In this document: positions 13,961-23,644 of the stretch, one piece after another | Layout of the letters: each line of letters opens with the position of its first letter | Position numbering within the stretch: the first letter of the stretch is position 1 | NCBI GenBank assembly: GCA_003194525.1 | Contig: NBIV01000006.1 | Coordinates: 186,001-250,000 of the forward strand | Direction: 5' to 3' | Source of the DNA: Gracilariopsis chorda | Lineage: Eukaryota; Rhodophyta; Florideophyceae; Gracilariales; Gracilariaceae | DNA length: 64,000 nt | The notes under the pieces: generated by a model | What the model saw: only the letters and a program-made list of their open reading frames with translations | What the model was told of the DNA's origin: nothing | Database searches by the model: none | Program-made: the position numbers and the translations under genes

Positions 13961-13989
13961 ATCCTGAACTTTTCGGATATCGTGGCACC

Positions 13990-14424
13990 TTCGAACACGT
14001 TGCTACGTAGAGGAAATCCCCCGAAATTGGTACCGTTCACGCCCGAGCAATCGGAAGCGTTTAACTCCTTAAAGGAGGCTGCACATCAGCACCTAACTTA
14101 TCTTTACCCAAACTGGGACTCCCGTACTCCTTTGACACGGACTCGAGCGACTACCAAGTGGGTTGTGTTCTTTTCCAAACCACCCGCGAGGGGGACCGAA
14201 GGGCAATTGGTTATTGTTCACGCTCGCTCAATGTCCACGAGCGGAATTACTATGTGTCGGAGAAAGATTGTCTCGCCGTCGTGTGGGCGCTTTCCATCCT
14301 ACGCCCCTACCTTATGGGAGTTCATTTTACTGTAAACACGGATCATTTCTCATTGAGGTGTTTAATAAACATATCTGATCCCTCGGACCGCCTTCTGCGC
14401 TGGAAACCCCGCCTAGCGGAATAG
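13990..14424 (+). pseudogene. Chromovirus RNase H (broken)
   Basis: A Ty3/Gypsy-type RNase H is recognisable. TPEQSEAFNSLKEA occurs in one frame and GCVLFQTTREGDRRAIGYCS, LNVHERNYYVSEKDCLAVVW and FTVNTDHFSLRCL in another. These correspond to the usual tether and to the RNase H segments with SK/ERNY, E-x-E-x-L-A-V-V and TDH. A frameshift near 14150 separates the tether from the rest, so the copy is inactive. Confidence 0.85.
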
Positions 14425-14475
14425 GACTTCCAAGTCATATATAAAAAGGGTGCGCTCAACACCCAGGACGACGCT

Positions 14476-15560
14476 TTGTCGCGTTTACCTACAAATAAGA
14501 AAGCACTCCCAACGGAAAATGACGAAACTACATGCTTCATGGCTGAAGAACCGGATGACCCGGAGTGGAAGTTCGAGGAATGGCCAGAAGACTGTGATGA
14601 TGATGCTGACTTTGACAACTTACTTTTATGCTGCCAGGCCCCTGAGAATCCCTTAATTAGAAGTTTTGTACCAGTTTCACCGGAGGAATTGATCCGAGAA
14701 GAATTCAGTGACTCTTTTTGTATGAGGATTCGTGCCCATTTACACGGTAGTGAAGAACTTCCTTTCGAAGTGAACTATAAGGAATACCTCGTTCGGTATG
14801 TCAAGGCTCATCCACAGATTGTGGTACCTCATTCTCTGCAGTCGCCGGTGTTACATCTCTCGCAGTACGGGACGCTCAGTGGCCACATAAATGGGAGAAA
14901 GCTCTACCTCATCCTGCGAAGCGCTTTTAACTGGACCACCATGGTGGTCGATTGCTACGCAACTGTGTTGTTTTGTACCAAATGCTCGAAAAACCAGGTG
15001 AAGCTCCGCAGGAACGCGAAGAAAATGAAGCTATTCCCTGCTAGGGCGCCACTCGGGTTTATCGCAATCGATATTCTCGGACCTCTCCTGACTACAAAGA
15101 GAGGCAACAAGTTCTTACTTGTGATCACCGATCGCTTTTCAAAGATTGTTCGGACTGTCCCCCTTCGGAGGATAACCGCTTTTACGACGGCCGAGGCTCT
15201 GGTAACGCACTGGATATTTGCCTATGGTTATCCTGTGGAGGTGCTGTCCGATAACGAAAGGCAATTTTCGTCCAAGTTCTTCCAGGATGTTAGTCGCATC
15301 GTGGACGTGAAGAACTTGTTCACGAGTACCTACCATCCCCAATGCAATGGGAAAGTCAAACGGTTCAACCGGACTCTGTTGGCCTCTCTCCATTCCTACG
15401 TTGCTGATCACCCCAAGACTTAGGACTTGTATACAGATGCTTTAGCATTTGTCTACAATACGCAAGTTCACCGGAATACCGGAGTGTCACCGTTCTAATC
15501 GGTTCTATCTTGTTCACTCCCGCCCATGGCGTTAGAATCCCAAGCCAACTTGGACAATTT
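14476..15560 (+). pseudogene. Chromovirus integrase with lost catalytic Glu
   Basis: The frame is open from 14476 to a stop at 15421. The N-terminal zinc domain shows H-x-n-H as HLSQYGTLSGHINGRK, followed by CTKCSKNQ. The catalytic core has AIDILGPL (first Asp) and LSDNERQF (second Asp). Where the family has N-G-Q-V-E-R-F-N, this copy has NGKVKRFNRTL, so the catalytic Glu is Lys. After the stop at 15421 the same type of sequence continues. The enzyme would insert element cDNA, but the substitution and stops make this copy inactive. Confidence 0.88.
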
Positions 15561-15633
15561 CCCATCTGTGGGTTGCTACGGCTAGGAGTGGACGCGATGG
15601 CTTACTAAACTGGTCCCCACAGCGCGAAAGTCT

Positions 15634-16002
15634 ATGGAACGCGCACAAGTCGCGTACAAGCAGGAATTTGACGTTCGTCTACGAGATAATGCTCCCCGCA
15701 TACAGGCTAATACCTACGTCTTTATACGGAAGGAATATTATAACCCGGAACGAGAGAAGCGTCACAAGCTTTCTCCTATGGCGGATGGGCCATTTGAAGT
15801 GGTATCCTTTCACTCAGACACTGTCGTAGTGGAAATAGGCAGGGCAAACGAGCGGATCTCCCGCGATCGTGTTGTACCTGCCCTTTCTATCTCGTCTGAG
15901 GTCGTCTTGGATACAGGGAAACCCGTCTCTACGGACTCAGCAACGCCGGAAACCCCCAGAATAAATAGACCTACTCTACCACATCCTACTCGGGGCCTCT
16001 AA
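15634..16002 (+). pseudogene. Integrase C-terminal GPY/F module
   Basis: A 122-codon open stretch continues the integrase. KLSPMADGPFEVVSFHSD is the GPY/F module found at the C-terminus of many Gypsy integrases, with GPF at its centre, followed by VVVEIGRANERISRDRVVPA. In most chromoviruses the chromodomain comes immediately after this module. Here it does not appear until about 17.3 kb. Confidence 0.75.
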
Positions 16003-17020
16003 GATTTACCGACTTTGTCAGAACCCGTGGGTCGGCCGGATCGTTCAGGTCCAAACGGACTTTTCTCTACTCCTAACACTACCGCCCCCTCGGCGTGCAT
16101 TTACACCCGCCATGCGGGATATACTACGGCTACTCCACTTGCTCTGTGTAAGGAGGAAGAGGGAATGTATCGCTCCGATGGGAATTTATTACCGTCGCAA
16201 CGGGACTTGAGCCGTGGAAGATGGAAGGTCGATGAAGGCTTGCAATCCCCTATACAAGGCCCCATAACGACACAGTTACACCGTATGATACGGGAGAGTG
16301 GAACGAAATCGCAGTCTGTACCCCTGAACCAGGGCAGTTCCCTGAATTTGAATAGCGATATCGTTTCGCAGACCCCTCACCTGGTGTAGTCGCAGAACCA
16401 TCGTGGACGGTATTTCTCGACAAAAAGGATTCCTCATCATCACCCACACCGCTCTTGGCGGGTAACGCACGCGTTGGAAAACCAGCAACTCTGAAAAGTG
16501 AAGAGACCCTCTTGAGAAAGGAAAGCAGGAATGCACCTCTTGCAACTCCAGTTTCTGGCTCTATAGCCCCGGAATTGAGAACCTTTCATAGCGGGAATGT
16601 TGTCCAAACTTCAGAGATCGAAGTTCTGAAGTCTCCGTGCAATTGTAGTAATGTACTGAGCGTCTAGGAAAAATCCGGCGTCGTTGCATGGGTTAAACCG
16701 GTCGTCCCAGCTAATGCAACTCTTTAAGAAGAAATCAGACCTCAGTTAGAGGCAAAGTCCCCGGACCGGGTGTCCACGGCACCAGCTGTAGACGCCCCAT
16801 CAGGGCGTTTGAGGCAGCACACCGTAGCACCGGAAGTAACCGCTGGATACCGGGTGCCAACACAGCGGTGCACGGTGCAGCCACACAGTGTAAGTCCCAT
16901 GCCCAGGGAGGCGGAACGCAAGGAGGCGGTTCAGAACCACATGTCGTGGGAATCACGTGAACGCACGGATACTGCGCACCCCGCACTAATCACCCCCGAC
17001 GCGGAAAGTCCCACCAGAGA
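16003..17020 (+). other. Low-similarity linker region of the chromovirus
   Basis: Several short open frames rich in Pro, Ser, Thr and Arg lie between the GPY/F module and the chromodomain. I recognise no domain in them. They may be an unusually long integrase tail broken by stops, or inserted sequence. Confidence 0.4.
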
Positions 17021-17524
17021 ATGACGTCTACAACTCCGCCAAAGGAGCAAGATGCCCGCAAGGTGGCAGTTAGGCCATACTACAGTCAAGATGGGGCGGA
17101 AGACCCATGCAAACTAGCGGTACGACCCGATTACCCCGGAACGCGGCACCCGTTCCACGAAGACACACTCTGGAGGGATATTATTCCACACTCCGCCCCG
17201 CACCCTTGGAGCGAAGCCGGCAAGTTGCATCCTGACGCACCCTTGAGGGAAAATATCCCGTGCCACGGGCAGCACCTGACAAGCAAAGTCACTATAGCAC
17301 GGCAAGGCTGGCAAGTATACAAACAAGAGTTTTTAATTCACCGAATCGTCGGGCATACCTGGAATCAGGAAGGTATTCTATGATACCGCGTGCGTTGGTA
17401 TGGATATGACCCAAGCTGGGATACCATGGAACCCATCGAACAACTCCGCCATTCAAAGGTCGTCCAATATCACCATCGCGTGGAAACTGCTACGCCAGCT
17501 ACGCTGTGTGATGACCAAGTGGGA
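17021..17524 (+). pseudogene. Chromodomain of the chromovirus
   Basis: From about 17315 one frame reads as a chromodomain: EFLIHRIVGHTWNQEG, one in-frame TGA, then YRVRWYGYDPSWDTMEP and IEQLRHSKVVQYHHRV. This matches the family pattern of a first strand with V-E-x-I, the Y-x-V-K-W-x-G-Y core, D-T-W-E-P and a C-terminal helix. Trp and Tyr of the R-W-x-G-Y core are kept, but T-W-E-P has become T-M-E-P. Chromodomains steer integration to marked chromatin. The TGA sits where a Trp is expected, so a single substitution explains it. The domain lies about 1.5 kb after the GPY/F module. Confidence 0.8.
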
Positions 17525-19113
17525 TAAGCCATCGTGACGGATGAGAGAAATCAGGATTGGGTTCGCCCTCACTTGATGAGGTCCTGCACATTGTAGATAC
17601 ACCGACGCAGTCGGCTGCCGCTAAAGCAATCACTTTTTGGAACCTAACCACCAATGATTTTTCATCCAGCAAGCTGGTTTGCCACCCGGGCACCCCGCTT
17701 GTACGGGTTTTCCCATCGACGATGGTGTGCTGGTTTCGTGCGCACCACCTTTTTCAAGGATTGAGTTTTTGTATATATATATATATATATATATAGAGTT
17801 TTTGTATATATTCTACGGACCATCTGTGATGGATTTCGATCCGATATTGACCGATTCCATACCCCCGCTGCTGGGCACACAAACATAACAGTACGGTGGG
17901 AGCGTACTATTTCCGTTTCGCTACGGTGGCACTTCCCCGGCATCGGGAATATTCACCTCTACAGTACCGTATCAACGGCTTCTTTCGAAAATCGGCTAAC
18001 TCGGTCGTCCGATCTCCGTTTTCAAAATTGTCTTACGAAAGATTTTTCTAGGCCTATTCAAGTATTGTAATGAAGACAGATTCCGATTAGCTTGGATCTT
18101 TCAAAAGTTATGGCACTTTCTCAGTTCGACTGCTCTTGACCAAGCCCTACCCAGCGGGTCTTGCTTCCCCCTCTTTTGGGCGTTTCATCTGCACTAACAG
18201 GAGTTTGATAGATAGATCTGAGTCTCAGTATTATTCTAACGAGTCGGATAAGTCTCAGATAAGCTTGTTCGGAAGTTATCCGCGCTACGCGTTGTAGACC
18301 GCTTTTTCCCGGTACTCTTCCGGTACACTGGTGGAAAAACCGCTCGTTCGCGGAGATCTGGCACTCGACTCAACCGCAACCCCTCTCGGGAGTCAACTGA
18401 GAACACTCATAGGACGCTGGAAATCGAAACGACCTATGCAAAGCCCTTGCCGTCTTCACGGAAGTTGGACCGTTTCACCCCCGCCGGGGATGGTCCGATG
18501 ATTCGGTGATCGTCTTGGCTCCGGTGGAGAATTGGAACGGCCTCGAGGAGGGATAACGCGTTTATGGAGTTGGCAAGGAGACCATACGGTGGCAGTAACC
18601 GCGCAAGTGGAGCTCCATTGTTACCGGGCGACCGGGATGGCGGACTACAGTACCCGTATGTGAAGAACCCGACACGTCAGGTTGATGGAACTTGCTCGGT
18701 GGGTTTTACTCTTGCTGATGATGACAACTGCGACTCGTGGGATGCTTTGCTATCGAAGTGGGCGTCTCCCTCTCTTGATGATCAGACCGATGAATTGGAA
18801 ATGGACCGGTTCCCGATGGAGGTAGTTCCGGGTAAACCGAATGTGGTCGTGCACAGTTTTCGCGTATTCCTTACTGGGCAGTTTTCCTCCCTTAGGTCGC
18901 CTTCCAGTCTGAGAAGGGGAATGTATAGTGCACGCCCTCTGGGGGTGCATCTTGAGCACTTACTAGTTTTCCGATTGTTCAGCTCATGTACAATACTTTG
19001 GCAAGGCTTGGCCGGATGCACCTTGGCAACTGACTCTGCAAGTGTTACACGGATGTGCCACTGTAGTCGATAGGATTTTTCTATCTACATATTTATATAT
19101 TTAGTTATTACAG
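17525..19113 (+). other. 3' non-pol region of the chromovirus
   Basis: About 1.6 kb lies between the chromodomain and the 3' LTR. The longest open frame, 18564-19073, matches nothing I know. A simple TA repeat is at 17772-17795. The sequence just before the 3' LTR is A+T-rich and not a clean polypurine tract. Confidence 0.5.
17772..17795. repeat. (TA)n microsatellite
   Basis: Twelve TA dinucleotides in a row, flanked on both sides by GAGTTTTTGTATAT-like sequence, so the flanks form a short direct repeat. Confidence 0.95.
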
Positions 19114-19695
19114 TGGGATAGTTAGAACTTAGTGCGCTGGCGAGTTGGCGTCGCACCAGTGAACCTTCCCCAATAAGGCACCGCAACCTGGGGAGTTGGC
19201 TTTAGACCTCACCGCCTTTATGTGTTCTGTACTCCTCCTTGGAGGGAAGCACCGTAGCATACGGAAATTCTAACCCCCTTGCCTATCAAAAGGACCCGAG
19301 TACTCGGATTGTTATTCCAACTGTCTTCGTGTTCGCCTTATATAAGGTTTATTTACCGGCACTGCCGTTAGTCTTCGTCACGACACTCGTGACTCAGCTC
19401 CCCCTTATTTTTCCTTTACAGGGTGGCTTTACCGCTACCCATTGCTCGTGTTTGCGCGTGCCACTAACGCGGAAACCTCACCTCTCTAGAGGACGACCAC
19501 TCCCACACACCGCTCCTGCGGATACCTGATTCTTGTCTCGACCTCCCTGCACAAGTTGCGACGGGTGGCCTCGGCCTTACAACCAGACCTAGTCGTGCTA
19601 CCCGTGGGAGGGCTCTACCCAGCTGGGCTCCCCTCTAGCGAGGAAAGGTCCCGAAAATCTTTCGGTGCACTCCCGCTTCTGGGCATTGCACTAAA
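19114..19695 (+). repeat. 3' LTR of the chromovirus
   Basis: Same length as the 5' LTR and similar throughout. It starts TGGGAT and ends CACTAAA where the 5' LTR ends CACTACA, so the terminal CA has decayed. It is followed at once by the dispersed repeat. Confidence 0.92.
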
Positions 19696-20294
19696 TCGGG
19701 GTTTTAATAGAGGGCCTAGGCTAGTTATATCAGTGCCACTATTCAATGAGAAATAGTTCGAGTTGAACGGCATTATTCTTGGTCTTCTCGCTGGCCTCCA
19801 TATGTGGGTGGTTTACCAAGCTCAATGCCAGATCTAGCCGTTTGATGACTTGGCGAATTTCTCAGTTGATGAATTGTTCTATGAGTTTGCAAGGATCAGC
19901 AACAAACAGGGCCTTGCTGCTTTGGCATGAACCCAGGTTGCTCATGATGACTTGGCATGGATCCCTTGGTAACCTTCTATGACCGTTTGATCACTGCTGT
20001 ACCGTGTGAGGTGTTTGTCAACATTGTAAGTAGTAGTAGGCGACGTGTATTTCGTAGCCAACTTTTTACACGTGGTCGGTCGGTGCTTTTCTGACATAAG
20101 CATGTTGTCGTGTCATATTGACAGTATGTCACAAAAGATGTCAACTGTGCTTTGAGATCAGGTAGACATGTCAAATAGGTAACCAATCTCTTTAGGAGAC
20201 CTAGTGAAGCAGATATGGGAAAATTAAACATGTTAAAAATGATGCTGGAGCCATTTATCATCAAAAAAAGATAAAATAGTAACTAAATCTAGCA
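19696..20294 (-). repeat. Dispersed ~600-bp repeat, copy 2, truncated
   Basis: Reverse-complement match to 4379-4974. Its outer end is TGCTAGATTTA (20294 downwards). Homology stops exactly where the chromovirus 3' LTR begins. The corresponding continuation of the repeat is not found to the left of the 5' LTR, so the insertion was followed by loss or rearrangement, or the repeat itself ends here. Confidence 0.8.
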
Positions 20295-22296
20295 TTAGGG
20301 TGTATTTCCGGCATTCAGTTGTAAGAGCACTTGATTTGCTTTTCTTTGGCGGTTGCGGTTAGCAGAGATGTCTTAAGCAATTGCATATCCAGTGTAGGGT
20401 TTGTAAAATGTGTTAAGTTGGATCTGCTGTCGAGTAAGAACTTATCGGTGATATCTGTGCCTGCTTCTCACGTTAATTCTGCTTGTATTGGGGATTCTTA
20501 AAGCGATTCGGAGAAGCTAGATGGCTGTTGGGGTAATTCGGCATAGTGAATGAAAATTGGGGATATTTGTATGTTTTGGTTGCGTAATTATCCTGAATGT
20601 GATGCTTGGGATAATAGGGATCTAGAAAGTTTGCATCTGTGTGCTGAGGGGCTATGATAAGCGAGATGTGGAATTGACAGGGCTTGACGGTGAAAGAAGG
20701 TCGGGCTCTTGGTGGTTTATATGGGCAGCGTTCAAATCAAATATATGGGCTAGAACGGCCGTAGAACCCAGTGAAGTTCGATGGCGAGGTTGTACTAGAT
20801 GAGCGAAGTGTAACCATATGTGAGAATGTAAAGTGTGCTTTAAATTTGCGGTTGTAATCCTTAATTTTCTTAGTTTTGTGTGCCAGAAAAAAAACACTAT
20901 GTTTGCGAAGGAAGGGTTGCGCTTAAGTTCTTCGAGTAGAAAGACTACCGTTGTGCCATCTTCTGCCATGTTGGGACATTTCGCTGCTAACCTGCGTTTG
21001 TTGTATAGTGGGTTTTTGTACTGGAGTGTTGTGCAAAATACCTTTTCGGTGTTCCAAGTAGGTGATTGGACCAGAGAGATATGTTCTGATATTTAACTTT
21101 ATTTGCAGAAATAGTTTTAACTGTTAACTACAGTACTGAGTTGCACCAATAGGGTGAAAGCGTGCCATGTACATGTGGAGTCAAGCTCGCCCCCCCTTAA
21201 GGTGAGTGCCAACCTCCCCACCCTCCAATATAAATGGTAGGCACTTCTTGGATAATTTTGATAACAACTCGTTTTTATAGTTAACCATTTTTGTTATCAA
21301 ATACCTTATCAGGTAATTATAGTCTACCAGTCACGATACCTTGCGACTACCACGCTGGTATGTAGAAATAGCCAACTATGCTGCACCTCTAGTTTTTGGT
21401 GCGGCCACAGACCCTACCCGTAGCACTCTTTTTCCCTTCTAGGTCTAGCCCACGCGGGGCTTCTTACAGTAGAAGTGCACACAAACTAACCATTTGGTCA
21501 TTGACCGTGTTTGGTTATACAACAGCGTTGACCAACGGCCTTAGTTTCCTTGATAAAGTCTGCGATTTTGGTGTCTGGTTTAGATTCGATGCTTTTGGCT
21601 TCCGTATTGGGGAATTGATGGTGGTTCTTTTTGGTTGTTTGGTTGATATGTGAGATGATCTTGTTAATCAATTTGTGTGGGGCTAGTTCGTCATCCGGGA
21701 CGAAGATGGACCCTAGAATCTCGGGCGGGACACTGGTCAAGATGGCTGTGGTATGCCGAGTTTTGCGCTGGGTGTGGAATTGGTGTGGTACGGGTTCTAT
21801 TGCAGCTGTTTGATCTGAGTTCATGTGTTCTGTGGCTTCAAGTGTTTGTGCGTGATTCTTGATGGCGAATGGCCGTGGTCAACAATTCGCTGAGTTAAGT
21901 TCGGGCAGTGAGGGATATGTATGAATGTTGTGGACGTCCGTTTTGGATGATGCATGCAAGGTAGTGTCTGTTAGGTGGTGTGTGTCGTTGGCTGTGATGT
22001 GAGCTTTGTGATAAAGCTCCTTGGTGAGTGTGTCGAGATCGCGAGTGTGCTTGCGTCGGAGCTGACATGCGGTTGTAGTTCTCTGTCTTGGTACGGCGGG
22101 ATGAGAAGTTGGTGGGGTGGGTTTTTTGGAGAGCGATAGCGGTAGCCTGTGCCCATAACCTGTGAGAGGGAGACTCTGGTCGACATGTTTTCTTCGTTAT
22201 CTGGCACTGCCGCTCGTTATATGCCGCTCGCTACTGTATTGCTGATTGACAATCCGAGCAGCGTAGAAACCTTAATCCCGTACAAACCTCAAAGTT
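20295..22296. other. Spacer with possible gag-like relic
   Basis: No certain gene. On the minus strand, 22207-21971 and 21824-21498 read like decayed protein with strand-biased composition. The second piece contains AILTSVPPEILGSIF followed by DDELAPHKLINKIISHI, a spacing reminiscent of Copia-type Gag. Stops interrupt both pieces. I treat this as a weak hint of another retroelement relic. Confidence 0.25.
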
Positions 22297-22304
22297 TATA
22301 AAAG
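22297..22304 (+). promoter_or_regulatory. TATA box of the RidA-like gene
   Basis: TATAAAAG lies 119 bases before the ATG at 22423. The distance resembles that of TATA-like boxes before other genes in this window. Confidence 0.6.
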
Positions 22305-22422
22305 GGCGTAGCAGGTCATCGCGTTTCCAGCTTACCGTTCGAAAGCTTCGGCAGTGATCCGCATCACTTTTCATAACCTTTAGACTTGCAATCATTGTGC
22401 TCCGTACCCATCTCCCCAAGCA

Positions 22423-22932
22423 ATGGCCCGCGCCGCATTCCTCTTCCTCGCCCTGATTTTCTGCTTTCACACCACACAAGCCACCTGGTTCTGCCTGAGG
22501 ACCAATAACAAACGCGTCAGAATCATCAATCCGCCAACCTTATTCGACCCCGTTCCGTTCGGATTCTCACATATCGCCGTTGACACTAAGAACTTTGTCG
22601 CTCATGTCGCTGGACAAGTGGCTATCAATCAGACAGGTGCCATCATCGGTGACACTCTGGCAGAGCAATTAGTCGAAACGGAACGCAATCTTCTTTTCGC
22701 GCTCGACGCAGTCGAAGCAGATATATCGGATATCACAAGAGTTAATGCATTTATTCTCAACTTTGACCCGCGCACTGACCTCTCTACGTTCATGATGACT
22801 GGAAAGAGACTTGGAAGCCCAGTTACCACACTCATTTCTACTGGTGCGTTGGCTATCGAAGGTCTGCTCGTGGAAATCGAACTCGATGCAGTAGTTTCGA
22901 GGTCGTTCGTTAGACGACTGATCTGCCAGTGA
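22423..22932 (+). CDS. Secreted RidA/YjgF-family protein
   Basis: A 169-residue protein. Residues 1-20 (MARAAFLFLALIFCFHTTQA) form a clear signal peptide, so the protein should enter the secretory pathway. The rest is a RidA/YER057c/UK114-type fold: GQVAINQTGAIIGDTLAEQ, then ALDAVEADISDITRVNAFI and the C-terminal GLLVEIELDAVV, which matches the family's V-E-I-E-x-I/A. Classical RidA enzymes, which hydrolyse reactive enamines and imines, carry an Arg in the block before the final strand. Here that block is SPVTTLISTGALA without the Arg, so classical imine deaminase activity is doubtful. The ATG at 22423 is chosen because it begins the signal peptide and follows a TATA box. No introns are needed. 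The substrate is unknown. Confidence 0.85.
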   Translation: MARAAFLFLALIFCFHTTQATWFCLRTNNKRVRIINPPTLFDPVPFGFSHIAVDTKNFVAHVAGQVAINQTGAIIGDTLAEQLVETERNLLFALDAVEADISDITRVNAFILNFDPRTDLSTFMMTGKRLGSPVTTLISTGALAIEGLLVEIELDAVVSRSFVRRLICQ

Positions 22933-23644
22933 TGCTGGGCTGCATTAGAAAAGAACCACATGAACGGGGTCAGGGTTGAGCATAACCTCATAGCTGCTGA
23001 TCTCGTCGAAGACTTGATTGATATTGTGAATACCGGCGTACGTTGAGCATGGTCTATCGGCTGTGTATCTAATAGATAGGGCGTGTAACGTAGGCCTACA
23101 CCTTTATATGTCTGGATGGTCCTCAACATGCGTCATACTCAAGATGCGATGAATTCAGCACTTGCTACAAGAATGTTGTAGGTTGTGGAAAATCAGCGTT
23201 TTGAAAGTGTAAATGAAGCTTGCGGCCATTTAGTTGAAGCGTGGCACCTATGGCTCCTGAAGAATGTGTTACCAAAACATCAGAAAAGAAAGCTATTAGA
23301 GCACATCAGTCCTTAAGAATTGCTGTTCGATTATTCCTTTCTAGATGAGCTTTGTAACATCAACAGACAAACAGTCATGTTACGAATTAGATGGGTGTCA
23401 GGACGCCCCCTTCCCCATGTTTTTCAGACGAAGAAGACATGTTGTACCGCGCCTTCACTCACAAGGATGTGTCTATGCTCAATCCTTGCTTAAGTAACCC
23501 TGGTTGCAGGCATGTACACCTCCGAAACCCCTGCATCACGAAACTGTGCTTTTAAAGCTGCACCAAATATCTTCACTACTTGTGTACCTCCAGTGTGTCC
23601 AGAGTACGCTGCCAAAATGTATCAAATGATATGTTCTCTAACCC
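22933..23644. other. Spacer between RidA-like gene and kinase
   Basis: No gene or repeat recognised. It should hold the 3' ends of two convergent transcripts (RidA-like on plus, kinase on minus). Confidence 0.5.

Larger units (their letters stand above)
9115..19695 (+). mobile_element. Ty3/Gypsy chromovirus, full length but decayed
   Basis: A 10.6-kb element is bounded by two similar direct repeats of 582 bp. Inside, in order, are a primer binding site, gag-like remnants, a retroviral-type protease, reverse transcriptase, RNase H, integrase, a GPY/F module and a chromodomain. This PR-RT-RH-IN order defines Ty3/Gypsy, and the chromodomain places it among chromoviruses. Stops and frameshifts break every domain. 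The first 61 aligned LTR bases differ at ten positions, so the insertion is old. No target-site duplication and no clear polypurine tract before the 3' LTR can be seen. Its right edge abuts a copy of the dispersed repeat. Confidence 0.93.
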
